A stretch of 64,000 bases of DNA from Microplitis mediator (lineage: Eukaryota; Arthropoda; Insecta; Hymenoptera; Braconidae). The stretch spans positions 7,956,385-8,020,384 of the forward strand of contig NC_079973.1 of NCBI RefSeq assembly GCF_029852145.1. Direction: 5' to 3'. The position numbers and the translations under genes were made by a program. The notes under the pieces are model-generated. The model searched no databases. It had not been told where the DNA came from and worked only from the letters and a program-made list of their open reading frames with translations. The stretch's first letter is position 1, and every line of letters starts with the position of its first letter. Positions 22,791 to 37,800 of the stretch are shown here, piece by piece.

Positions 22791-23849
22791 TGAATGAAAA
22801 AAGATAAAATTTTTTTTATTTGTTTTGAAAAAACTACTTAATTTTGTTCATATCGTATAACAAATCGTTCATTATAAAGGCAATACCAACAATTCAAAAA
22901 ACGAAATCAAATATGTTAATTCATTGATACGAATCAACCTAACTTTTAATTATCTTTATCTAAATTAATTAACTCCTTTTTTTTCTTTAGAAATATTTCC
23001 AGGCACAGTTGGCATTGTTTAAAATTTTTATCGATATTGCTTACTTAGTAGTTTTAAACTCAGATCGTGTCCAAAAATGGCGCCATGTAGATAAAAGATA
23101 CTTCATTTCTTACAAAAAAACAAAAAGAAATTTATATAGTCATCTAACTTTTTACGCCTTCATTGATTTTTTTTTTATAAGCTCTTGGTTAAAAAAAAAA
23201 AAAAGTTAATCAAAGTCCATTTGCTTGACAATTATGAGCTGTACATAATCTGAGTGTAAACATGATGAAGAGTTAAAATTTATCATTACAATTATAAGAT
23301 ATGATTTATTTCACGATAATGCAAATTTAAAATTACGTTTGCAGAAGAATTTTAGAAATGCAAATGCTCTCTTTCCCTCTTTTTCGTTTTGTTTCTTTCT
23401 TTCTTTCTTTCTTTTACCAATAAAACAAAGTACTTTAGTAGGAGTTTTTATAATTCATCTTTATTCAAAATGTATACAATTTAAATATGATTACCATATA
23501 TTATTAAAAAATGAGTATCGTAAACCACTGAAAATTTAAACGCAACGGTTTTTAATAAATTATAGCTTTTGAAAGACAAAAAGTACTGATATAATTCACT
23601 ATCCAGATATATATGTTTATTTTTTTTAGCTAATACGAATGTAAAAAAAAAATTTAATCAAAATATCGAAATAGAATTTTAACGTTTTTTAATAAAATTT
23701 GTTTTCTTAAAAAGTATTTTTTCATAACTATGGTTAAAAATTATTATAAAAAAGTAAGAAAAAAAATATAAATATAAATTGTGTTTATTTTAAACGAAAA
23801 CCATTGCAATTTTTTTTTTTTATTTCATAATTAAACATTTTGTTTTTTT

Positions 23850-24447
23850 GTGAAAGCTAATGAGTGTGAATATATCCCGCACAAAAAAAGTATATATCCG
23901 GGATACATACGGGCAAAATTGAATATATGTCTCATATATGCGGCATATATTCAGATTCGCCCGAATATATATAGATTTATACTTTTTCCGTGCGGGATAG
24001 CAGATATCAGACAAATTTAAAATTATAAATGAATAGAGTAAATAATTTTTAAAAAAATATTTATAAAAAATGCACTTATTAATTGCAAAATTTTTTAAGG
24101 GGATAAGTTACCGGACCTCTTTTTCACACTCAGAAAAATAAACGAGACTATCTTTGTTGCACTCGTTGAGTAAATGAGAATTTTAAAACAATTTTTCTCA
24201 GAGGAATTAGAATTTTTGAAAATACGAAATTTCTAGCCCTCTGTTAAGGTTTTAAAAAACGCTAAAGACTCTATTTTAGGTTTCTAGTGTTTGCCCGTAA
24301 ATTAAATTGAATTGAAAATCGGTTACGGTTACCCCTTAAATGCGAATTTTTTAAATTTAATTTTATTAATTATTTACTCTATTTATTTATAATTTTAAAT
24401 TTGTCTGATATCTGCTACATTCACATTCATGAAAGCTAGATGAAGTA
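23850..24447. repeat. Imperfect palindrome carrying an inserted MITE in one arm
   Basis: GCAGATATCAGACAAATTTA and its continuation at 24000-24060 is mirrored at 24350-24420, then ATTCACATTCATGAAAGCTAG mirrors the 23850s. The left arm is interrupted by the TA MITE at 23875-23997. Confidence 0.6.
23875..23997. mobile_element. TA-target MITE, 123 bp
   Basis: Ends TCCCGCACAAAAAAAGTATA and TATACTTTTTCCGTGCGGGA; TA on each side (23873-23874, 23998-23999). The other arm of the surrounding palindrome has the uninterrupted site with a single TA, confirming insertion and target duplication. Confidence 0.8.
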
Positions 24448-25878
24448 TCTCCTTCATAATTAATGATTTCAAGTCCAGTTATTAAAAAAAAATATAAACT
24501 ATTGAGCAGTTTTCAAGCTTTTATGACTTGTCATTTATTATATTAGATTTAAGTCTGCCGCGCTATTCCGTTGATTCATCATAATTGTATTTGTCAAATT
24601 TAAATTAAATAAAACCGGTATATATTATTCTATTGTCATTTAGTTAAATTCAATTATTTATCAATTTATTATTAATTAAAGTAAATTATTTTTACTAAAA
24701 TTAATATTTAAAACTTGTACTTTATTTTGCATTTAATTTAAAAATATAATTAAGATCAAATATACTTTTTTCAAATTTATATCAAATTGTTGATCTATAT
24801 TATGATATATAATTATAATTATTATTATTCATGTGATCAGTTGTTCTTTTATTAAAAAATTAATTGATAATCTAATACAATTAATAATTTAATTGTGTAT
24901 TTAATATAAACGTATTCCGCATATAGTTTTTATAAAAAACGTTTACTTACGTTTATATTTATTATTGACAAGCACTAGACAAAAAATGAATAATTAAAAC
25001 AGAGTCTTACTGGTAAAAACAATTGCCGCTAGTAGACTGTAGTCGTCAATTACAATTACAATGTATTAAAGATGACACACGTGTTAAGTAAAAACTGTGT
25101 TATTGAATTGCAATCGGTGTTTAAAATCTTAAAGAATCATCACATTAAAATTTCGTGGACAAACGACCTCTAGCTGCTACTATATTAAATAAAAGACATT
25201 ATTGAAAGCGGGAATTTTAAACACAGTCGATTAATTTTTTAAAAATATTTTTAATAGTTTAAAAAAAAAGTATTTTTTACTTTTATTTCAATAAGATAAA
25301 AGTTATTTGGTTTTGTAAAACAAATATTATTTGAATTTTATAAAAATAATATAATAATTGACAGTTTATAAAACGAAAGGTTTTATAGAAATAGGATTTC
25401 AATATTTTAAGTTGAACATAAATATATCTAAGGTTATAGTTAACTATATATATATATATGTCGATAGTGCGTTTGGTAGGGATTGATATGTCATGATACA
25501 TAACAATATTATAAGTGTCTAAGAACACAAACTGTCACCTGATTTACTTAAAGTTATTAAAAATATTTAAATAATTAAAAGTAATAATTAATCAATAAAA
25601 TCTATAACTTTAAATAAAATTAATTGTTTAGACTATATAAAATATATACTTATTATGTGGAAAAGTATCTTGCGTGTTATCATTAGTTTGATAAAAAAAC
25701 AAACAAGTTATTCATTGATATGACGAATATTGTAAATAATTAAAATATTTAGAAAGAAAAAAATAACCACTGTAATATGCAGTTTAATTAAGACGAATAA
25801 AAATATAAATAAAGATTTAAAAATATCATGAAATATGTGGAATATATTAAATTTAATTAATTATTTGAGTGTTAAATT

Positions 25879-28800
25879 ATGGCACAAAAATTATACCTTT
25901 GGAAAGGTACAGAAAGAGTTAATTTAATATTTGGTGATGAACCTAATGGTATTATTAAAAAATTGGTTAATATAAATAATCATATATTTGTGTCAACGAC
26001 AACCTACAATATTTATTGTGGTCAAGTTATTGTTCTAGAAGATCAATCATTATCTGTGACACTTAAACGAATTGATTTTTATGCTGTTGATATTGCATCA
26101 AATTCGAAATATTTGTTTATAGTTGATGATCATGGCCATGTATTGACAGTGGACCCAAATAACTTGCAAGTTATCGATAAAATTATTATAAAAGACGATA
26201 TTAAAATTTGCAGCCATGGGTATGTTGTTTTTATTTTATTATTATTACAAAACTAATTTTGTTTACACTTCAGTCAATCTAGTAAGACTAAAATTCCATA
26301 ATAATACCGATGAGTATGATTGAATTGATTTTTTTCATTAAAAAATTATCATTTTATAAATTCTGTTATATTTATACAAAAATGTTTATTTTTTTTAAGT
26401 ATAATTTTTTATCAGAATTTAAAAACATTGAGATGAATTATCTCCAAATTTGCACAATATTTAAATTATTTCAGTTGGGTTCTTATTGAATCAACATAAA
26501 ACTAATGAGAAATATTTTTATTTTTAAGTATTCGTTTTAATAGTTATATATATTGATATAAATATACTTTAAAGTTAGTTTTTTATTGGTATAAAATAAT
26601 AAAATTTTTGCTTTTTTCATGAAGATTTAAAACTACATACAGATTCCAAATTTCTTACAGATAGGCCTGAAAATTTATGATTGTGAATTTTTAATAGTTA
26701 TGAAAATACTTGTAAGGGTTAAAACGAAAAATGTGCGGCGCATGCAACCAATAATTGATGCATTAATAGTTCAACTACTTAACAATTTCATTGCACTGCA
26801 AATGATATGAACCGATGTGTAAGTTTTCTCATTGATAGCTCCTATCTACACTTCTCACAGTTATCTGTTTTCATTTTAAATCTTACAAGTATTTTCATAG
26901 CTTCGGAATCTGTATTTGGTTTTAAATCCTCATGAGACTCAGAGAAATTATTTTATACTTTTTTAGTCCGTTTTAAAAACGCGGTATATTTAAATAATTT
27001 ATTTTATTTTGATAATTATTTTCTGCTTCTTAGTTTTGTGTGTGTGAAATGTTGAAACCGATTTCAAACACCTTGATAAGATGACAGAGACATGCGACAA
27101 ATTTCAGGTTTATTTCAGTTCCTTTTCACCTGATCATGTCCGAAATATAAAATCATTGTATCTACCTACCAATAATATATCAAACTATTTAATTGTTTTT
27201 TTTGTTCTAAAAAATAAAATTGAGAAGCAAGCAAAAATGATTTTTTATAAGATTTAAACTTAGAAAAATTGAAACAAATTAAATCCAGATCCTTTTTAGT
27301 TAAGAATTTTAAATATATGACTCTATTCATGGTGTTGGAGGTCCTAGTCGTCGCTTTCTTTCCATTTCCTTCATTGCGTTTTGATTACACGGTGTTTTTT
27401 ATCTGTCATCCAGTTGTAAGCTATATTCAAGAATATAATTCATCCAGAAGTTAGTTTTAAATTGATGATAAAAATTTGCACCGAACAGACAAACAAACGA
27501 ATACGATTTTTGTTCATTTTTTTTCTTCCTCTTCTACTTCTACTTCTTCTTTTTCTATTTTTTTTTGTTTTTTGTTTTCATTTTCTTGCATTGTCATCTA
27601 ATTATGAGCTACATTCCAAATTTCTAGTCTCTTGCTCATCGGGAAGATAGTTTAAAATCAATTACAAAATTCCACCCGAACACACATGAAAGCGAATTAA
27701 TAAAAACGTGCTAAAATTACCGTCTTTTACGTACACTGTTAAAAATTTTCCTTAAACTTTAAAGCGAGTTACTTAAATTTTTTGACAAGCTCAAATCAGT
27801 AAGAATTATAAATATAATTATAATTTAACTTATTTACATACTTCAGATATCTACGTCATAAGTGTTATAAAAATTAAAATTAAAATGTAATTTATTTTAT
27901 TTCATTTCAACAATTGATGTTTTATCATCCTTAAGCCGATTAATTTTAAATAATATTTATTTGAAAACGGTTAATTATTTCGAAAACCATAATTTTAATA
28001 AAAATTAATTTTTTTCTTTTATAACTACAATTTAAATACGAGAAATTTCATAGTAAGACTTCAATAGACTTATAATTATCACAAATTAATTACGGTTTTT
28101 ACAAGAAAAGTTAGCACTGTAATTTAAAAATTTTTTGAATTAAAATCCAAATAAAAAAATTGGTCTATCGGTTGACTCTGCGGGCCAGCCCCAAAACTTC
28201 CCGCTGTTTTCAAGCTCTTTGAGCTCGAAACTATTGTTTTGAATACATTTTCGAGCTCAAAAATACTTTTATATGCCGTTGTTTTCGAAAAAAATCGTTT
28301 TTTGCTATTTTTTCTCCAACGATATCTCTCGAACGAATTGACCGATTGAGACGGTTGAGGTGGTAATCGGCGCGTTTAATTGAGTTCTAAAGCTACTCAG
28401 ATTTTGGAATCGATTAATCGAGTAGTTGTTGAGAAATTTAAAAAAAACTGAAAAAAAAAAAATTTTTTTTTCTGTATTTCTTCTATATCTTAGAGTCAAT
28501 TTGATCGATCGATTTGAAATTTTCAAAAAAATTGACGGCCAACAAACTCTTTCGATTACCACCTCAACCATCTCAATCGGTCAATTCATTAAAAAGATAT
28601 GAAGAGTTTACATCCACACACACACACACATACAGACATACAGACACTCGGACATCCTTCTGAAAATAGTCAGAATAGCTTCCTAGGACCTCAAAACGTT
28701 GACATCTGATGAAAACTTAATTTTTGGAAATCGGGGTGAAAACAATAACTTCCCGAATTTTTTCTTAGCGGGAAGTTAAAAAATTAAATAAATTATTTAA

Positions 28801-31800
28801 ACACTAATTAATTAGTGTAGTAAAAAAAACTCTTATTTTTGTATCATTAATTACAGATATAAACAAGAAAATGAAACAATAAGAATAAAAAATATAGCAA
28901 TAAGTGACACTGCGTCATTATTTGTAAGTGAAAATGGACAATTATGGGGAAGTGGAGATCAACCTCATGTTGATATAAAAACTCAAACGCCAAAAAAAAT
29001 AATATTTTTTGATGGACGTACAGTATCTTTAGTAGCGTGTGGTTCAAATTTTAACGTCGTGGTTGCTAGAAAAATTTCAAAAGTAATAAAAGACGATACA
29101 GACAGTGAAAATGATATTGATGAAATATTTGTAAATTCTTGTCCACAGTGTTTGCAAAATATAATAACTCCGCAGAGTTTAACATCCTCAGATACTTGTG
29201 GTCTCCATCCTGAAGATAATTCAGTTACTTCCATAAGTCCTGTATCATTTAGTATAAAAGGTCGTAATTCAACTTCAAAATCAACGATTGGTAATAAAAC
29301 ATTTATTAATAATATTGAATCAATAGATAATGATGATAAAGAAAAAAAAAACCCAATTTTTATAAATACTGAAGCAGCAAGACAATTTTTAACACGACAG
29401 CTATCATGGGTTTCTTCTTATAGTAATAGTAAAGAAGATGAGTACATATCTAATCCAACTGGATTAATAAAACAAAATGTGTCTAGCATGGCTAATTTAG
29501 TTTATGAAGGAGTTAAAACAATGGGAGATAAAGTTGTAACATTATCACGTCACGTAAGTGGTAGTTCAGATATTAATGATTTACGTGATGATACAGGAGA
29601 AGATTTTGAGCATAATGAAGATGACAATGATAAACCCACTGCCAATAGTTTAGCCCACAGTTTAAGATGTGAAGAATTTCCATGGTCATCAAGTACCGCA
29701 TCTTTAGATCATGAATTATCACAGCAAGGATTAAATGAACGTATTAATTCATTAGTTGATGCTGGAAATAGTATTCTTGGAACAGAATTATGGACATATG
29801 GTGATATACGTTTTGGCCAATTGGGAACTGGTGATATTATTAACAGAGCTAAACCAGTTTTAGTAAACAAATTACACAATACTGGAATTAAAAAAATATC
29901 CTGTGGTTCATATCATGTTTTAGCATTAACATTAGATGGAAGAATTTATGGATGGGGTAAAAATGATTGTCATCAAGTGGCTCCAAATGAAATAAACGAT
30001 CAAAGCTCACCCCAATTAATTAATTCTGTTATTAATAATTATTTTAATAATAAAATACGTGCTAAAGATTTAGCTGCAGGTAGTCGACATAGTTTAATAA
30101 ATTTCGACAATAATTTATTTTTTATTGGAAAATCAAAGTAAGTTGAATTATTTAATTTATTGTAGTGCTGTACAATTTTGTCAACTAAACCGGCCTTAAA
30201 GTTTAACCAGATTAATTAGTTCATTTGCCAGCTAGCTAATATAAATTAACCGGTTAACTTAGCTAATTGGTTAATCGGTCAAACAGTGAAGTTGATAATT
30301 ATATAGTTCTAATAAATTCATTGTTCTAAAACCTGTATTCAAATATTTAAATTTTCTTAATAATAAAAGAAAAACAACTTTAGCATAACGATATCATTTG
30401 AAAAGAAAACATGCAGATAAATTATAATCAAATAGTCGAACTGAAGACCTTGACTCCAGTGATTCTGATTCTAGGTATAGTTGATTTTATATTGTTTTAA
30501 TTGAACACACTAAAGTTCTTTAAATCATTTCGATTAATACTTTTTGATTTATAATTTAAAATTATTATAATATTTTGTTAATTATTTTGACATTTATATC
30601 AAGAAGTAGCAACGATTCAAATTCAGATTCTTCTCCGATTATAAACTTTATAGTCACTTTTCACAGAGGATGTTGAGTAGGATTGATACTATTTTTAATA
30701 TTTATAAGAAAAAAATTTAACAATTGCGTACGCTCTTGCATATGGCTTTGCGTACGCTCTTGTAATATGGCTTTTAGACACTCGGACTCGTTTTTTTGGA
30801 ATCGGAGAAGAATCTGAATTTGAATCGTTGCCACTTCTAGAATCAGAATCACTGGAGTCAAGGTATTCAGTTTGACTATTTGATTGTAATTTATCTGCAT
30901 GTTTACTTTTCAAATGATATCGTTATGCTGAAGTTATTTTTCTTTTATTATTAAGAAAATTTAAATATTTGAATATAGGTTTTAGAATAATGAATTTTTT
31001 AAATTTATATAATTATTTTCATTATGATGACATATTATGAAAAAAAAACTTTAATTCAATAATTTAAGTAATTTTAATCACCTGATAAATATTATTCCTT
31101 TTAACATACGTTAATGATATGTGATTTAATCATAATTCCTAGCTTATAAATAGTAAAATATCAATTTTACTGTTTGACCGATTAACCAGTTAACTGGTTA
31201 TTCGGCTAACCAGTTAACTAATTTAACTGATTAACCAATTAACTAAGTTAACCGATTAATTTAAATTAGCTAATAGCTGGCTTATGAACTAATTAACCTG
31301 GTTAAACTTTATGGCCAGGTTAGTCGCCAAGTTATACAGCACTAATTTATTGTTATTTGATATTTATTTGATTAATTATTTTGCAGTGATGTCAATGAAA
31401 TTGTAAAATTAGATATGTCTGATGACGATTTAAAATATTGTATTAAGTTTGTATCAAGTTCAGGTGCATTTAGTTGTTGCTCAATCATAAATCAAGAGCT
31501 TCGTATAGTAATTAATGATTTAACGAATGAAGAAATTTTATTAGAAGAAATGATTATTGTTAATCAACATTTAATAAAACCATTTAAAAAAAAAAGTAAT
31601 ACTACACAAGAATCAAATGCATATAACACACTATGCCATTGTTATACAGAATTAATGAGTTTTATAGCATTAAATGTGTTGAGTCTATGTGATTTTTCAA
31701 ACTATATTTGTGAAGCATATGAAGTTACGTTAGTTGCAAATGTCGATGAGTTTATAACAGTTTATAGGTATTATTTGAATGCTATTTGTGATATTACATC

Positions 31801-34800
31801 ACTTGGTGGTTTTGTACATATAGCAAAAATAATGAATGAATTACCATTGACTGTTGTACGTTTGTTTAAAGATAAAGTTGTTGTTAAATCGAAACAAATA
31901 CAAAATGAAGATTTAATTGTAACAGCGTTGCAACATCCTTTGCAACAATTAAATAGGTAATATAAGCAATTTTATATCTCTACGTGATAATATAAATTAT
32001 TATATCGTTATCCAAAAAATTAAAGGAACAAGAAAATTTTATAAATTTTTTAGTGATTTTTGGAGGGCTGTATTTTTGTGAGAAATAATCATATCAAAAA
32101 AATAAAAAAAGCAAATTGAAGCTTGAAATCTCTAGTTTAAAGATCTTCCATCAAAATAATTTTTTGAGCTACGGTTTTTGTGGAATCATAAGAAATAGCT
32201 TAAGACAAAATTTTTCTAAATTTTTCGGTTTTGTTTTTTGGGTCACGGGGCCGGGAAAATTTTTTTCAGAAAAATCAATTCAAGGCTCGTTTAGGAAATT
32301 TATTCAGCTACAATTTGCTTTTTTTGTTTCTTTGTACGACAACTTGCTGCTGAGATATCAGCCTTCAAATGAAAAAGGATCTTTTTGTCTTCGATTATCG
32401 ATATCTCAGCAACTAATGGTCGCACAGTAATTTTGAGGGCGGCTTTAGAAACTTGAATAAATCCCGCATAAGCCTCATTTTCGATTTAAAAAAAAAAAAT
32501 TTTTTTCATCCTTAATATCAATTTGAAAAACCTACAAAAAATGGACATTTGATGGTTTTTTAGTTGATCAACCGCTGTTTCAAGAATATTGATGGAAAGG
32601 GTAATGTTGCTAGGTGATTTTACAGCTTAATGTATCCCCAAAAGCCCTGAAAATTTTCAAATCGATCCATTGAACCGTTTGTCCGGCTCGATTGCTCAAA
32701 GTTTTATAAAACAATTAAAGGAACAAGTTTTGTTCCTTAATTTGTGAAATCATTACCAAAATGAAATAATTAATTTTTTTCGGATTTTCTTTCATTTTTG
32801 CGTTAGTTATTCAGTAAATGTAAGGTAAAGAGAAAAAAAAAAAATTTTCCGAAAAACGAGATAAAACAAAAAATTTTTTCCTTTTTCTTTTTACGTTTTA
32901 CTCGGGTTTTTTTTTTTTTATTTTTTCGTTTTTCCAAAAACCACTAAAAAATTTATAAAATTTCCTTGTTCCTTTAATTTTTTGGATAAGTGTATATTAA
33001 TCAATAGAGATGTAATCAAATTAGACTAAAAATATTTTATAAAATAAACTAAAAAAATTTTTTTTTCAGGTACAAAGTTATGATATCAAATTTAATCAAA
33101 AGTAATGGTACAAATATGGGTATTGAGAGACTTCAAGAAGCTTTAGTTAAGTGGGAAAGATTTAGTGACGATCGTGAAAAACGTCAGAGAGAAGCAGATC
33201 AAACAAAAACTTTTTGGGAAAATTCTGGAAAATTAATAGAGCTTCTTAGATCACCTGAGCGTCGTTTAATACGAGAATCCCGATCACATCCAATTTCTCT
33301 TCTCAATTCTAGTAGATTTTCATCACATTGGTTCATATTATTAACTGATTGTTTTATTCATGTAATTGGAACATCGCATACAGTGCATCCATTACCTACT
33401 TTATGGGTTGAACCTTTAGCTGATACTGAAACATTATTAAATGCCATATCAATAACAACACCAGAAGATTATTTTATTATTTACACTAGTACTGCTTCGG
33501 AACGAAATGAATGGTTACAATCTTTGCAAAATGCTATCAAGAATAGTCTGCAAAAAGTTGTTGGTCATACACCGCCAAGAGATCGTACCAGTACTTTTGT
33601 ATTTCTCAAGCATCCAGTTTACAAAGATGCTAAATATACCGGTATTTAATAATTATTATTTAACTTATTGTTGTTTGTTTTAAATAATTTATATTTGAAA
33701 GATTATTTTATCAGGTCGATGGTCGAATGGTAAACCTCATGGTTTTGGAAAATTGGAGTGGGCTGATGGAAAATTGTATACAGGGCAATTTTATAAGGGA
33801 GTTATCAACGGTACTGGAAAAATGGAAATATCTACTCAAGGTATTTACGAGGGCGAATGGAAAGATGGTCAACAAAACGGCTATGGTTCATTCAAGTAAG
33901 TATTTTTTATTTTATTATGTGAGTAAATCTTAATGGTGGATGGAGTCCAGGAGTCCCAAAACAATTTTAAACTCAAAATTTTTATTTTAAATTTTAAATG
34001 CAGTGTCTCAATAGCTATTCAGTTTTTAAAAAATTTACAAGATGTCTTATTTGTAGAAAATTTAAAGCGATATAAAAAAGGTATCTCGAAATTTTTCGAA
34101 TAACTCAATATTTGCAAAAATGTTCGCAAAAAACCGATCAAACTGTTTTTATTTACTAAAATAATTGTATTTTTCGGGATGTTAAATTTTTTCATTGATT
34201 CTATGACAAAATACATTTATTATCCAATAATTTATAATACTGAAGTTAGCCGACGTCTAATAATTTTTTGATATTTTTTTAAGCAATAAATTATATAAAA
34301 AAAAATATTTGAAAAATTTGTACCTGTAGTTTTTTAAATTTCCTACATGTGTATATTTTTAGTTTTTTTTTCAAACTTAAGTGTTAAAAAAAAAATCCAA
34401 AAAATTTTAATTGGCTGCTAACTTCAGGATCATAATAATTTTCCTCAAAATTTAGTTAAAAATTTTAAAAGTTCTATTTATTTTGTTGCATAAAATCACT
34501 TTTTCTTTTTGCCATATCTAAAAATTAAAATTTATATATATGACAAAAATGAATACCAGCTATTGTAAAAATGTTATGACACTGAAGTTCGCCGCCGTCT
34601 GATAATTTTTGAATTTTTTGTAAAATGACAGATTGTAAAAAAAAAAAAGGATTTAAAAAATTGCTCCTACAGTTTTTTAAATTTTCTACATGTGCATATT
34701 TTTATTTATTTTTTTTTTTTTTCAATCAAATTGTGTAAACTAAAATTCAAAATTTGTTAATTGGCTGCTAACTTCAATATCATAAAATGTTAAGGAATAT

Positions 34801-37800
34801 TTCTGAAAAATTTCAAATAAAAATATTGATTAATTTAATTTCTAAAGCTGATCAATGACGGGTCTTGTAAACCTCCTTGTAACCGTTATGATTCCTGTGA
34901 ATATGTTGAAACATCATATATATTTTTGTTGTAATTGAATTAAATAATTATAGGTACATTAACGGTGATGTTTATGATGGATATTTTAAAGATGGATTAC
35001 CTCATGGCCATGGTGTAAAAAAAGAAGGACAATTTATGGCATCTGTTGCAACTGTTTATATTGGTGAATGGATGAATGGTGTGAAATATGGATATGGTGT
35101 CATGGATAATATTCTGACAGGTAACAAATTTACTTAGAAATTATTTTTGTCTCATTTTGTTGTAAGAATATTTTTTAAAAGTCATTGGTAGAATAATTAT
35201 AGACATAGCCCTAAATATTTATCAATCCTCAATAATATCTATGGCTATAAAAGCTTCTATAAAAACTAATTTCAAATAAAAATGTGCGGTGTCTGTAATA
35301 ATTATTTTTAAGATTTTTAAAAGACTAAAAAAGATATCTTTGCTATTATTATTGTTTTTTTTTATAAAATTTTTCCTTAATTGGATTTACCAAGGATTGG
35401 TAAATGATATCGCAATTATTCATAAAAATTTTAATATGATTACGAGATAATTGCATAATTAAATTGAAACCTTGACAAGTATCATAAATGAAACAACAAA
35501 TTATGAAGGATATTTTTTATAATTATCTAGTGATATAAATAAATAGTAATTAAGTTCTAAACTACTTTTTTTTTACAATAGGTGAGAAATATTTAGGACT
35601 ATGGAGTAATAATGTTAAACATGGATGTGGATTGATAGTAACATTGGATGGAATTTATTATGAAGGATCTTTTGTTCAAGACATTATGACGGTAAAATAA
35701 TTAATATTTAATTGGAGTTATAATTAAGTAAATTAAATTTTTTTTTTAAATATTTATAAACAAACAGGGTCATGGATTGATGATCTTTGAAGATAAAACA
35801 CATTATGAAGGAGAGTTTAAATCAGTAGGAATTTTTGGTGGTAAAGGAATATTAACATTTTGTTCAGGTGATATTCTAGAGGGTAACATTCATGGAGCTT
35901 GGAATGAACCGGTTAAAGTTACAGCAACTTTAAAAATTAAAAAAGCTAGTATTTTTACTGAAGTTAATGCAATACCACCGTAAGTTAAATTTTTATTGAT
36001 GGAAAAATCATATTGATCGATTAATATCAACTATCGGCAGTCCCCACGTGAATGCGCTAATATCATTACATATTTTATTATTTTTATTATCATTAAAGTT
36101 TAATAAGACAAATCTTATCATTCGTTAAACAAACTTACTGAATTAATTAAAAAAAAAAACTATGATTTGATCATTGGGACAAATTACGATATTTTCGACC
36201 ATCGCATATAAAGATAAGAAAAAATAATTTATTCGTCAGAAAAAAATAATTTTTCTGCCCTCCGGCCGGAAAGTGGCAACTTTCGGGCCGCTGCCCCAAA
36301 CGAAGTTGCGACTTTCCGGCTTCGTCGAGCAGAAAAATAGTATACGCACCTTGGCCAGTAAAAAAGAAAGCCTCAGACCACATGTTTGTCAGCCTCGGCT
36401 TCGCCTCGGCCAACAATTACATGTGCTCTGAGACTTTTCTTATTTTACTGGCCTAGGTATGTAATATACTATTTAAAAGCAAACAACATTAGCGTGAAAT
36501 TTAAGTACATTTTAAAAAATTAAAATATGGAACTTAATATTTTATAAAAACCTCCGAAATTATAAGAAGGCAGACTTGTGAGTCAAGGCCATTGACACCA
36601 AATTTAATCAGTTTCATTGATTTTATCATGAAAATATCCCTTATTAAAAACTCAGATTGAATCCGATGAAAATCGATTGAGAGTCAGAAAATATATTATT
36701 TTCCGATTGAGTTTCAATGGAATTCAATCGGAGATTTTGATCCCAGATCCCTGATTGAAAATACTCATTGAAAAGTATTGAAAAAGATGAGAATTGAATA
36801 CTTTTGAATAAATCCTATTCCACAAGGTTTTCATCTGGACATAAAATTAATACTTTTCAATTATATTGAATCTAAAAATAATATAAGAATTTATAAACTT
36901 CCAAAAAATTTAAAAAGATTCGAATAAATTTTTATTATTTTTAATCTTTCTGAATCCTCGTCAATAACAAAAAAGTTTAGAATTTTAGGGTTACGAGTAG
37001 CATTGAAAAAAATTCGAATAAATTGACAGTTTTCAATCTTTTTAAATCTTCCTCAATACCAAAATAGTTCCATATTTCGGGTTAAGAGTTGGATTGAAAA
37101 AGATTCAAATAAATTTGCATTTTCAATCTTTCTGAATACTTCTCAATAACAAAATAATTTCACATTTCGGGTCACGTGTGGGATTTAAAAAAATTCAAAT
37201 GAATTGACAGTTTTTGATCTTTCTGAATTTCCCTCAGTACCAAAATAGTTTCATATTTCGAGTTATGACTTGAATTGAAATAAATTAAAATGAATTGACA
37301 TTTGCCAATCTTTTTGAATCCTTCTCAATACCAAAATAGTTCGATATTTTGGATCGAGTGTAGGATTGAAAAGAATTTAAAGAAATTGAGAATTTTCAAA
37401 TTTTCTGAATCTTTCTCAATATTAAAATAGTTCCATATTTCGAGTTATGACTTGAATTGAAATAAATTAAAATGAATTCACATTTTCAAATCTTTCTGAA
37501 TCTTTTCCTAAAATAATGAAAGATTGAATTCTTTTCAATACTTTTGAATTCCATTATAAGAATTAGAAAGTATTCAAATGATCGAAATTTCAATTCCATT
37601 TAATATTTTTCAAAATCTCCGTATGGATTGAAAAGAATTGAAATAATTTTCAATACTTTTCAATAAGTATTTTTAATCAGGGATGGCATAGACATATATC
37701 TTAATAATACAGATTTTTTTCTTGTAAACAATTAATAAATTAATGATTATTTTAATTGTTAGATCATTTGGTAAGTTATGTGTACTACCAGATCAAAAAT

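Larger units (their letters stand above)
19831..25878. other. Repeat-filled divergent intergenic region, Agpat to Als2
   Basis: About 6 kb between two genes pointing away from each other. It holds the Helentron copy (20237-20914), a fold-back (21509-21773), an AACTTCCCGCT repeat (22230-22790), a palindrome with a nested MITE (23850-24447) and a TTTC microsatellite near 23395-23412. The rest is AT-rich with no credible gene. Promoters must lie at the two edges but no clear core element can be named. Confidence 0.55.

Noticed and set aside
32116..32430. 104-codon plus-strand frame
   Set aside because: Lies entirely inside the inverted-repeat element of Als2 intron 3; no similarity or exon signals.
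36915..37520. CRISPR-like repeat array
   Set aside because: Units are ~91 bp, degenerate and contiguous without spacers, and lie in an insect intron; this is a minisatellite.
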